From the NCBI RefSeq assembly GCF_003122205.1, contig NZ_QEYE01000001.1, positions 186,001 through 250,000 of the forward strand: DNA of 64,000 nt, in the 5' to 3' direction. Shown here one piece after another: positions 57,033 to 64,000 of this stretch (positions are counted from its first letter, which is position 1; each line of letters starts with the position of its first letter). This stretch comes from Maritimibacter sp. 55A14. GTDB lineage: Bacteria > Pseudomonadota > Alphaproteobacteria > Rhodobacterales > Rhodobacteraceae. The translations under genes and the position numbers were made by a program. The notes under the pieces are model-generated. The model was not told the DNA's origin, ran no database searches, and saw only the letters and a list, made by a program, of their open reading frames with translations.

Positions 57033-58204
57033 CACACAATCTGCGACTCATCCTCCTGATCGTCATTCTTGTGCTCGGCGCGGCGCTGCGCCAGGCCGAT
57101 GCGGGCGAGACCGGGGCCACGGCCACCGGCGATCTGGGCGTGGTGGTGGAACGTGCCAGCGGCACGCTGCTGATCGTGGACCGCTCGGAGCGCGCGGCGG
57201 TCGGGCGTGTGACGGGGCTGGGCGATCTCTCGCACGCCTCGGTCACCTTCTCGCCCGACGAACGCTTCGCCTATGTCTTCGGCCGCGACGGCGGGCTGAC
57301 CAAGGTCGACCTGCTGACCCGGACCATCGCAGCCCGCGTGATCCAGTCCGGCAACGCCATCGGCGGAGCGATCTCCGATGACGGGCGGCTGATTGCGGTC
57401 TCGAATTACGAGCCGGGCGGCGTGCGGGTCTTCGACGCCGACACGCTGGAGATGCTGGCCGACATCCCCACCGGCGCCAAGACCATCGGGCTGGTCGATG
57501 CCCCCGGCCGCCGCTTCGTCTTCACGCTCTGGGACGCGGGCGAGACCTGGATCGCGGATTTCTCCACCGGCGGCGACCCCGCGATCACGAATATCCGCGG
57601 GATCGGCGCCAATCCCTATGACGCGCTGATCACCGCCGACGGGCGCACCTATATCGCCGGGCTCTTCGGCGAGGACGGGCTGACACGGCTCGATCTTTGG
57701 CAGGAGCGCCCCGCGCCGGAGCGCATCCTGGCGGGTTACGGGCGCGGCGAGGCCCCGCTGCCGGTCTACAAGATGCCGCATCTGGAAGGCTGGGCGCTGG
57801 CGGGCGACCGGTTCGCGCTGCCTGCCGTGGGCCGGCACGAGCTGCTCTGGGTCGACGCGCGCGACTTTGCGGAGATCGGCCGGACCCGCACCCACGGCCA
57901 GCCGGTCTTCGCCGTGGCGCGGCCCGGCGGGCGGCAGGTCTGGGTCAATTTCGCCCATCCGCTCAATGACACGGTGCAGGTGGTGGACGTGCCTTCGGGC
58001 GAGGTCGTGCATACCCTTACCCCCGGCCCCGGCGTTCTGCACATGGAGTTCGCGCCCCGCGGCGCAGAGGTCTGGCTGTCGGTGCGCGATGGCGGCCGGG
58101 TCGAGATCTACGACACCGAAACCTTCCGCAAACTGGGCGAGATCGCGGCCGAGAGCCCGTCGGGCATCTTCTTCACCGCGCGCGCCCACCGCATGGGGCT
58201 CTGA
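57029..58204 (+). CDS. nirF: NirF, heme d1 biosynthesis protein
   Basis: A 391-residue periplasmic beta-propeller protein related to the d1 domain of NirS. A signal peptide (LRLILLIVILVLGAALRQAD) is present. No lipobox cysteine is found, unlike Pseudomonas NirF, so it would be soluble. Propeller segments include VVVERASGTLLIVDRSERAA, NYEPGGVRVFDADTLEML and LPVYKMPHLEGWALAGDRFA, with the conserved His near KMPHLEGW. It acts late in heme d1 synthesis. It overlaps nirC by 4 bases and lies 3 bases before nirDL. Confidence 0.95.
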   Translation: MTHNLRLILLIVILVLGAALRQADAGETGATATGDLGVVVERASGTLLIVDRSERAAVGRVTGLGDLSHASVTFSPDERFAYVFGRDGGLTKVDLLTRTIAARVIQSGNAIGGAISDDGRLIAVSNYEPGGVRVFDADTLEMLADIPTGAKTIGLVDAPGRRFVFTLWDAGETWIADFSTGGDPAITNIRGIGANPYDALITADGRTYIAGLFGEDGLTRLDLWQERPAPERILAGYGRGEAPLPVYKMPHLEGWALAGDRFALPAVGRHELLWVDARDFAEIGRTRTHGQPVFAVARPGGRQVWVNFAHPLNDTVQVVDVPSGEVVHTLTPGPGVLHMEFAPRGAEVWLSVRDGGRVEIYDTETFRKLGEIAAESPSGIFFTARAHRMGL

Positions 58205-58207
58205 GCC

Positions 58208-59197
58208 ATGACCGGACCGCTCGACGAGATCGACCACCGGCTGCTGGATGGCTGGCAGCGCGACCTGCCGCTGGTCCCCCGCCCCTTCGCGGCGATGGCC
58301 GGCGCGCTGGGCATTCCGGAGGCGGAGGTGCGCGCGCGGCTGGCGCGGCTTGCCCGCATGGGCGCGGTCAGCCGGGTCGGCGCGACCTGCCGGCCCAACA
58401 CGGCGGGCGCCAGCACGCTGGCGGCGCTGGCCGCACCCGACTGGAAGGTCGAAGCGGTCGCGGCGACGCTGGCGCAGACGCCGGGCGTCAACCATGTCTA
58501 CCTGCGCGAGGACACCTGGAACCTCTGGTTCGTGGCGACCGGGCCGGACCGGGGGCACGTGGACCACGCGCTTGACGCAATCCGCCGGGCCACGGGGCTG
58601 CGGGTGCTGGATCTGCCGCTGGTGCGGCCCTTCAACATCGACCTGGGCTTCCCGCTGCGCGGCGACCGTTGCGCGCCACCGCCACGCGCCGCCGATCCGG
58701 ATGCGCTCCGGCCCGGCGACCGGGCGATCATGCAGGCGCTTTCCAGCGGCCTCGCGCTGGTGTCCCGCCCCTTCGCCGCGATCGCCCGCGATCTTGGACG
58801 AGGCGAGGCGGAAGTGTTGGAGCGCATCCGCGCGCTCGCCGCTGCCGGCATCCTGTCGCGGGTGGGAGTGATCGTGCGTCACCGGGCGCTGGGCTGGCGC
58901 TCGAACGCGATGGTGCTCTGGCAAGCCGCGCCGGAAGAGATCGATCGCGCTGGGCCGCGCCTGGCCGCCGTGCCGGGCGTCACGCTCTGCTACGAGCGCC
59001 GCCCGGTCCCGGTCATCTGGCCCTACACGCTCTACTGCATGATCCACGCCCGCAGCCGCGCCGAGGCGTTCGAGACGCTGGCGCGTGCCGCCGCAGAGTC
59101 CGGGCTGGAGCACGGGGCGCGCCGGGTGCTGTTTTCCACACATTGCTACAAGCAGACCGGCGCGCTGGTCGCCACAGGACGGGGAGACGCCGCATGA
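58208..59197 (+). CDS. nirDL: Fused siroheme decarboxylase NirD-NirL
   Basis: A 329-residue fusion of two Lrp/AsnC-like siroheme decarboxylase subunits. The NirD half spans about 1-150, with DEIDHRLLDGWQRDLPLVPR and VNHVYLREDTWNLWFVATGP. The NirL half spans about 165-329, with ALSSGLALVSRPFAAIARDL, CYERRPVPVIWPYTLYCMIH. Both carry the LVPRPF or LVSRPF motif of the family. The complex decarboxylates siroheme to 12,18-didecarboxysiroheme. It overlaps nirG by 4 bases. Such fusions are known from Paracoccus pantotrophus. Confidence 0.93.
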   Translation: MTGPLDEIDHRLLDGWQRDLPLVPRPFAAMAGALGIPEAEVRARLARLARMGAVSRVGATCRPNTAGASTLAALAAPDWKVEAVAATLAQTPGVNHVYLREDTWNLWFVATGPDRGHVDHALDAIRRATGLRVLDLPLVRPFNIDLGFPLRGDRCAPPPRAADPDALRPGDRAIMQALSSGLALVSRPFAAIARDLGRGEAEVLERIRALAAAGILSRVGVIVRHRALGWRSNAMVLWQAAPEEIDRAGPRLAAVPGVTLCYERRPVPVIWPYTLYCMIHARSRAEAFETLARAAAESGLEHGARRVLFSTHCYKQTGALVATGRGDAA

Positions 59198-59649
59198 GTT
59201 CCGGCCCCGACGAGACCGACCGCCGCATTCTCAATGCTTTGCAGGAGGGTCTGCCGATCTGCCCGCGCCCATTCGCCGCCGCCGCAACCGCGCTGGGGTT
59301 GGACGAAGCCGAGTTGATCGCCCGGCTGGAACGTCTGCGCGCCGCGCGGATCATCACCCGCTTCGGCCCATTCTACGACGCCGCCGCGATGGGGGGTGCG
59401 TTCTGCCTTTGCGCTATGGCGGTGCCAGAGGACCGGTTCGACGCGGTGGCCGAGATCGTGAACGGCTTCCCCGAGGTGGCGCATAATTACGCGCGCGATC
59501 ACGCGCTCAACATGTGGTTCGTGCTGGCCACGGAATCCGCGGACGGCATCGCGCCCGCCGCCGCACGCATCTCCGCCGCGTCCGGGCTGGAGGTGCTGCG
59601 CTTTCCCAAGCTGAGAGAGTTCTGCATCGGTTTCCGGGTGGCGGCATGA
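59194..59649 (+). CDS. nirG: Siroheme decarboxylase subunit NirG
   Basis: A 151-residue Lrp-like protein of the NirDLGH group. Segments are [20 protein letters not shown], a helix-turn-helix relic [20 protein letters not shown] and [20 protein letters not shown], and [20 protein letters not shown] near the C-terminus. The HNY/NMWF motif is shared by active siroheme decarboxylases. It works with NirH or in the NirDLGH complex. It overlaps nirDL and nirH by 4 bases each. Confidence 0.93.
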   Translation: MSSGPDETDRRILNALQEGLPICPRPFAAAATALGLDEAELIARLERLRAARIITRFGPFYDAAAMGGAFCLCAMAVPEDRFDAVAEIVNGFPEVAHNYARDHALNMWFVLATESADGIAPAAARISAASGLEVLRFPKLREFCIGFRVAA

Positions 59650-60137
59650 GCATCGACGCAACAGACCGCCGGATCGTCGCGGCCACGGCCGCGGGCCTGC
59701 CGCTGGTCCCCGCGCCCTATGCCGGGATCGCCGCGCAGACCGGGATCGCGGAGGCCGAGGTGATCGCCCGCATGTGTGCCATGCAGGCGCGCGGGGTGAT
59801 CCGCCGGGTGGCCGCCGCGCCCAACCACTACGCGCTGGGCATGACCGCCAACGGCATGACCGTCTGGGACGTCGACGACGCGCAGGCGGAGGCGCTTGGC
59901 GATGCCGTGGGGGCACTCGATTTCGTCAGCCATTGCTACCTGCGCCCGCGCGCCCTGCCCGCCTGGCCCTACAACCTCTTCGCGATGGTCCACGGGACGA
60001 GCCGCGCGGAGGTCGAGGCCAAGCGTGCCGTCATCGCCCGGCTGCTGGGGGACGCCTGCAGGGCGCGCGACGTGCTCTACTCAACCCGGATCCTGAAGAA
60101 GGCCGGTTTCCGGCCGAGGCGCGAAGGAGACGCCTGA
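59646..60137 (+). CDS. nirH: Siroheme decarboxylase subunit NirH
   Basis: A 163-residue Lrp-like protein, fourth of the NirDLGH set. Segments include [40 protein letters not shown] and [40 protein letters not shown] matches the NirH/NirL pattern. A possible catalytic histidine lies in SHCYLRPR. Its stop overlaps the nirJ start by one base (TGATG). Confidence 0.93.
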   Translation: MSIDATDRRIVAATAAGLPLVPAPYAGIAAQTGIAEAEVIARMCAMQARGVIRRVAAAPNHYALGMTANGMTVWDVDDAQAEALGDAVGALDFVSHCYLRPRALPAWPYNLFAMVHGTSRAEVEAKRAVIARLLGDACRARDVLYSTRILKKAGFRPRREGDA

Positions 60138-61345
60138 TGTTCCGCCTCTCGCAATACATGCAGCAGCTTGTCACGCCGAGCCCCGTGCGCCGCCCGCGCG
60201 GGGTGCAGAAGCCGGTGGTGATCTGGAACCTGACCCGGCGCTGCAACCTCAAATGCCGCCATTGCTACACGGTCTCCGCCGACCATGCCTTTCCGGGCGA
60301 GCTGACCACCGCAGAGGCACATGGCGTGCTCGACGACCTGGCGGGTTTCGGCATCCCCGCGCTGATCCTGTCGGGTGGCGAGCCGATGGTGCGCCCTGAC
60401 CTGATGGAGTTGGCGGCACGCGCGCGGGCCATGATCCGCTACCTCGCGCTCTCCACCAACGGCACGAAGATCGCGGGGGAAGCCGCCGACAGGATTGCGG
60501 AAATCGGCTTCGACTACGTGGGCATCTCGATCGACGGCGTGGGCGCCACCAATGACTGGTTCCGCGGCATGGCGGGCGCCTTCGATCAGGCGGTGGCTGG
60601 TGTGCGGGCCTGCAAGGCGCGTGGCATCAAGGTCGGTCTGCGCTTCACGCTGACCCGCGACAACGCCGCGCAACTGCCCGATCTGCTGGCGCTCTGCGAT
60701 GCCGAGGGGGTGGACAAGTTCTATCTCTCGCATCTGGTCTATGCCGGGCGCGGCGACAAGAACCGGGGCGAGGACGCGGCCCATGACCACACGCGCGCCG
60801 CGCTCGATCTGCTGATCGACCGGGCCTGGGTCGCCGCCGCCGAGGGCGCGCCGCTCGACATCGTGACCGGCAACAACGATGCCGACGCAGTTTACTTGCT
60901 GCACTGGGCCGCGCGCCATTTCGCGCCCGAGAAGGTGGCGCATCTGCGCACCCACCTGGAAGCCTGGGGCGGAAACTCATCGGGCCTGGGGGTGGCCAAT
61001 ATCGACACCCAGGGCGGCGTGCATCCCGACACCTACTGGTCGGATTACACGGTCGGCAATGTGCGGGATGCGCGGTTCACCGAACTCTGGACCGGGCCCG
61101 ACCCGATCCTGGCCGAGTTGCGCCGCCGCCCGCGACCGCTCAAGGGCCGCTGCGGGGCCTGCGCGTTTCGGGCGGTCTGCGGCGGCAACACCCGCATCCG
61201 CGCGCTGCAACTCACCGGCGATCCCTGGGCCGAGGACCCGGCCTGCTATCTATCCGATGCGGAGATCGGCGTGGACGCCGCGCCGCGCCTGACGGTCACG
61301 CCATTCCGGGGGAAACGCCATGATCCGGCGCATCGTTTCGTCTAG
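60137..61345 (+). CDS. nirJ: Radical SAM enzyme NirJ
   Basis: A 402-residue radical SAM protein that installs the propionate-derived oxo groups of heme d1. The SAM-cluster cysteines are C36, C40, C43 in [21 protein letters not shown]-terminal SPASM/twitch-like cluster is suggested by [16 protein letters not shown] and a later cysteine in EDPACYLSD. The segment [17 protein letters not shown] is the GGE motif. It overlaps nirN by 26 bases. Confidence 0.96.
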   Translation: MFRLSQYMQQLVTPSPVRRPRGVQKPVVIWNLTRRCNLKCRHCYTVSADHAFPGELTTAEAHGVLDDLAGFGIPALILSGGEPMVRPDLMELAARARAMIRYLALSTNGTKIAGEAADRIAEIGFDYVGISIDGVGATNDWFRGMAGAFDQAVAGVRACKARGIKVGLRFTLTRDNAAQLPDLLALCDAEGVDKFYLSHLVYAGRGDKNRGEDAAHDHTRAALDLLIDRAWVAAAEGAPLDIVTGNNDADAVYLLHWAARHFAPEKVAHLRTHLEAWGGNSSGLGVANIDTQGGVHPDTYWSDYTVGNVRDARFTELWTGPDPILAELRRRPRPLKGRCGACAFRAVCGGNTRIRALQLTGDPWAEDPACYLSDAEIGVDAAPRLTVTPFRGKRHDPAHRFV

Positions 61346-62876
61346 CCTGTTGCTGCTGGCGCTTACCGGCGCACCGGCGCACGCCGCCGACCCGGCGGCG
61401 CTCTATGCCGCGAACTGCGCCGCCTGCCACGGTGCGGCGCGGCTGGGCGGCACCGGCCCCGCGCTGATCCCCGAGACGCTGGGGCGGATGCGCGGCCCCG
61501 ACGTGGCCAGCGTCATTGCCGGGGGCCGCGCCGCCACGCAGATGCCGGGTTTCGCCAGGGTGCTGCACGCGGACGAGATCGCGGCACTGGCGGATTACGT
61601 AACAGCGCCACTGGACGCGGTTCCGGTCTGGGGCGCGGACGAGATCGCGGCGAGCCGCAGCCTCAACCCCGATTACCGGCCGGTCGCAGCACCGGTCCAC
61701 GGGGCCGATCCGCTCAACATGTTCCTGGTGGTCGAGAAGGGCGACCACCATATCAGCGTGCTCGACGGCGACAGCTTCGACGTGCTCGACCGGTTCCCGA
61801 CGCCCTTCGCCGTGCATGGCGGGCCGAAATTCGCCCCCGACGGCCGGACCGTCTTCGTCATGTCGCGCGACGGCTGGGTGCTGAAATACGACATGGAGGC
61901 GCTGGCCGAGGTCGGGCGCGTGCGCGCGGGCATTAACAGCCGCAACATCGCGATCTCGCAGGACGGCAAATGGCTGGCGGTGGCGAACTACCTGCCCCGC
62001 ACGCTGACCATCCTCGACACCGCCGATCTGAGCATCGCGCGCATCTTCGAGATCGCCGGCCGCGACGGCGCGCGCTCGCGCGTCTCGGCGGTCTACCAGG
62101 CCCCGGCGCGCGACAGTTTCATCCTGGCGCTCAAGGACGTGCCCGAGGTCTGGGAGATCGCCACTGACCCGGAGGCGCCGCCGGTTTACGAGGGTTTCGT
62201 GCATAGCCGCGAGAAGGGCATGGTGGAGGCGCTGCCCTCCTCGCAGGGGCTCTTCGCACGCCGCCGCATCATGGTGAGCGAGCCGATCGACGATTTCTTC
62301 TTCACGCCGGACTATTACAACCTGATCGGCGCCACGCGCGACGGCACGCGGGGGGTCGTCGTCAACCTGATCGTGGGCCGCGAGATCGCGGAACTGCCGC
62401 TGCCGGGCATGCCGCATCTGGGATCGGGGATCGCGTTTTCGCATGGCGGCCGGCAGGTCATCGCCACCCCGCATCTGCGCGAGGCCAAGCTCTCGGTGAT
62501 CGACCCGGCAAGCTGGAAGGTGGTTGCCACGGTCGCCACCGAAGGCCCCGGTTTCTTCTTGAGGAGCCACGAGAACAGCCCATATTTCTGGGCGGACGTG
62601 TTTTTCGGGCCGAACCGCGATGCGATACATGTGATCGACAAGGAGACGCTGGAGATCGTGCAAACGCTGCGCCCCGTGCCGGGCAAGACGCTGGCGCATG
62701 TGGAGTTCGACCGCGACGGGCGGCACGCGCTGGTCAGCCTTTGGGAAGACGACGGTGCGGTGATCGTATATGACGCGAGGACGCTGGAAGAGGTCAAGCG
62801 CCTGCCGATGAAGAAGCCTTCTGGAAAGTACAATGTCTTCAACAAGATCACCTTCTCCGACGGCACCAGCCACTGA
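61320..62876 (+). CDS. nirN: NirN, dihydro-heme d1 dehydrogenase
   Basis: A 518-residue periplasmic homologue of NirS that finishes heme d1 by introducing the acrylate double bond. A signal peptide ([16 protein letters not shown]) and one heme c site, [11 protein letters not shown], are present, followed by a d1-type propeller. The N-terminal domain is shorter than in NirS. Segments such as [17 protein letters not shown] and [13 protein letters not shown] match NirN, and the C-terminus [17 protein letters not shown] resembles the end of NirS. It overlaps nirJ by 26 bases and the chelatase gene by 44 bases. Confidence 0.94.
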   Translation: MIRRIVSSSLLLLALTGAPAHAADPAALYAANCAACHGAARLGGTGPALIPETLGRMRGPDVASVIAGGRAATQMPGFARVLHADEIAALADYVTAPLDAVPVWGADEIAASRSLNPDYRPVAAPVHGADPLNMFLVVEKGDHHISVLDGDSFDVLDRFPTPFAVHGGPKFAPDGRTVFVMSRDGWVLKYDMEALAEVGRVRAGINSRNIAISQDGKWLAVANYLPRTLTILDTADLSIARIFEIAGRDGARSRVSAVYQAPARDSFILALKDVPEVWEIATDPEAPPVYEGFVHSREKGMVEALPSSQGLFARRRIMVSEPIDDFFFTPDYYNLIGATRDGTRGVVVNLIVGREIAELPLPGMPHLGSGIAFSHGGRQVIATPHLREAKLSVIDPASWKVVATVATEGPGFFLRSHENSPYFWADVFFGPNRDAIHVIDKETLEIVQTLRPVPGKTLAHVEFDRDGRHALVSLWEDDGAVIVYDARTLEEVKRLPMKKPSGKYNVFNKITFSDGTSH

Positions 62877-63591
62877 GCGCGCGGCGCTGATCGTGGCGCA
62901 TGGCCAGCCTTCGGACCCGGACGGCCCGCAGGCCCGCGCGGAGGCGTTTGCGGAGGCGGTCGCGCGGCATCTGCCCGACTGGCGCGTCGCCGGGGCCACG
63001 CTGGCCGCGCCGGGCGCGCTGGCGCGTGCGGTCGCGGCGCTGGGCAACGCGCGGCCGGTGGTCTATCCGCTCTTCATGTCCGACGGCTGGTTCGTGAAGA
63101 CCGAACTGCCGGGCCGTCTGGCCAAGGCGGGCGCGCCATCGGCCCGCATAACGGCAGCGCTGGGGCTCGATCCGGGCATGCCTGCGCTGCTGGCTCGGGC
63201 CGCGCAGGCGGGCGCGCAGGCGCATGGGCTGACGCCCGCGGAAACCGGGCTTCTGCTGGCCGCGCATGGCTCGCCCTCCAACCCCCGGCCCCGCGCCGTG
63301 GCCGACGAGGCGGCCCGCGCGATGGCGCCCCTGGCGGGGTTCCGCGAGATCGTCACCGGCTTCGTCGACGAGGCCCCCGGCATCGCCGAGGCCGCCCGCC
63401 ACCTGCCCGCGCCCGCGCTCTGCCTGCCCTTCTTCGCGCGCACCGGTGGGCATGTGCTGGACGATCTCCCCGCGGCGTTGGCCGAGGCCGGGTTCGACGG
63501 ACCGCTCCTGCCCCCGGTCGGCGAGGACGCGGCGGTGGCCGAAATGGCGGCACGCACGATCGCCGCCCTGCCCGTGGAGGATCCGGCATGA
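62833..63591 (+). CDS. Two-domain CbiX/SirB-like chelatase in the nir operon
   Basis: A 252-residue soluble protein made of two CbiX-like halves. Half 1 (about 15-125) has LIVAHGQPSDP (H23) and VVYPLFMSDGWFVKTELP, where the second metal-site histidine is replaced by phenylalanine (F87). Half 2 (about 135-245) has LLAAHGSPSNP (H145) and LPFFARTGGHVLDDLP (H207), so it keeps both histidines. CbiX/SirB proteins insert iron or cobalt into sirohydrochlorin. The pathway needs such a step between NirE product and NirDL. It overlaps nirN by 44 bases. Specific role inferred. Confidence 0.78.
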   Translation: MSSTRSPSPTAPATERAALIVAHGQPSDPDGPQARAEAFAEAVARHLPDWRVAGATLAAPGALARAVAALGNARPVVYPLFMSDGWFVKTELPGRLAKAGAPSARITAALGLDPGMPALLARAAQAGAQAHGLTPAETGLLLAAHGSPSNPRPRAVADEAARAMAPLAGFREIVTGFVDEAPGIAEAARHLPAPALCLPFFARTGGHVLDDLPAALAEAGFDGPLLPPVGEDAAVAEMAARTIAALPVEDPA

Positions 63592-63824
63592 GCCCCGGCC
63601 ACGACGCCCGCTGGCCGGTCTGGCGGCTGGCGCTGTTGCTCGCGCCCTTCGCCTTCGGTGCGGTGGCGATCAATCTTTTCATGCTGGGGCTGATGGCGCA
63701 GGCGGTGGGCCTTTCCGCGCTCTCGCCCTATGCGGCGATGGCCTGGGCACTGCCGCTGACCCCGCCGGCAAGCTGGGCGGCGGGCCGGTGGCTGCGCCGG
63801 CTGATGGACGAGGCCGAGGGATAG
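63588..63824 (+). CDS. Small membrane protein at the end of the nir operon
   Basis: A 78-residue protein with two predicted transmembrane helices (WRLALLLAPFAFGAVAINLF and YAAMAWALPLTPPASWAAGR) and short charged ends. No cysteine or heme motif is seen. The start overlaps the chelatase stop by 4 bases (ATGA), so it is coupled to it. I do not recognise the family. It may help membrane assembly or transport in heme d1 or nitrite metabolism (inference from position only). Confidence 0.6.
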   Translation: MSPGHDARWPVWRLALLLAPFAFGAVAINLFMLGLMAQAVGLSALSPYAAMAWALPLTPPASWAAGRWLRRLMDEAEG

Positions 63825-63835
63825 GTCGGGGCAGT

Positions 63836-64000
63836 TCAGCCCCGTTCGATACGTAGTCCGGAAGCGTCCCAGCCGCCCGGCCACACCTCCGCACCAGCCC
63901 CGCGCAGTTGGCGGATCAGCCCCACCGGGATGTCACGGGCATGGAGCCGGAGCCCCAGCGGATCACCCGCGGGCGCGGCATCGAACGGGCCGATCTCGGC
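63836..64000 (-). CDS. Unidentified protein, C-terminal fragment
   Basis: An open minus-strand frame enters from the right edge and stops at 63836, giving the last 54 residues. It includes PLGLRLHARDIPVGLIRQLR and ends GGWDASGLRIERG. GC-rich third positions support coding. It converges with the nir operon, with 11 bases between stops. No family is recognised from this fragment. Confidence 0.5.
   Translation of the reverse strand, partial: AEIGPFDAAPAGDPLGLRLHARDIPVGLIRQLRGAGAEVWPGGWDASGLRIERG

Overview
The window is about 64 kb of high-GC alphaproteobacterial chromosome. It most resembles the Rhodobacterales (Roseobacter/Paracoccus relatives): it has CtrA and its small inhibitor SciP, a Usg-family gene, TrmFO, a C-terminally extended SSB, Shine-Dalgarno-led GC3-rich genes, and a cd1-type denitrification island. 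No prophage, insertion sequence, CRISPR array or plasmid functions were seen.

Left part (1-31,000), mostly housekeeping: a cytochrome b561/PepSY pair cut by the left edge; ssb; a divergent Lrp regulator next to an arginase-ornithine cyclodeaminase pair (arginine to ornithine to proline); usg diverging from gyrA; a DoxX-like gene; trmFO, a methyltransferase and gluQRS; hisI diverging from a NifU/IscU-like gene; recG-ligA; ctrA and sciP diverging from mnmA; an M20 dipeptidase; two identical tRNA-Asp genes; a small cytochrome c under an FNR-like site; uup; an M20D amidohydrolase; a DUF3422 gene; pntAB; and a methyltransferase, an SDR and a GNAT gene.

Middle (31,000-35,100): a two-gene molybdenum hydroxylase unit of the isoquinoline 1-oxidoreductase type behind a perfect operator-like palindrome, then a Dnr-type Crp/Fnr regulator translationally coupled to a DUF4202 gene.

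Right part (35,100-64,000), an almost continuous denitrification island: norCBQD (minus strand); a lower-GC two-gene insert; nosRZDFYLX followed by two c-type cytochromes (minus strand); nirI-nnrS (minus strand); and nirS-E-C-F-DL-G-H-J-N (plus strand) continuing by overlaps into a two-domain CbiX/SirB-like chelatase and a 78-residue membrane protein. Near-identical FNR/Dnr boxes lie about 55-65 bp upstream of norC, nosR and nirI/nirS, so one regulator, plausibly the Dnr encoded here, could switch on nitrite, NO and N2O reduction together. nirE, nirDL, nirG, nirH, nirJ, nirF and nirN build heme d1 for NirS. NorBC removes NO, NosZ reduces N2O, and NosR and NirI are paralogous membrane flavo/iron-sulfur proteins serving the two branches. 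norEF, nirX and a nitrate reductase are not in the window.

Most interesting leads: the coupled chelatase and small membrane protein at the end of the nir operon, which could supply the missing ferrochelation step of siroheme/heme d1 synthesis; the cytochromes attached to the nos operon; the sciP-ctrA adjacency with CtrA-like sites; and the foreign-looking insert between nor and nos.
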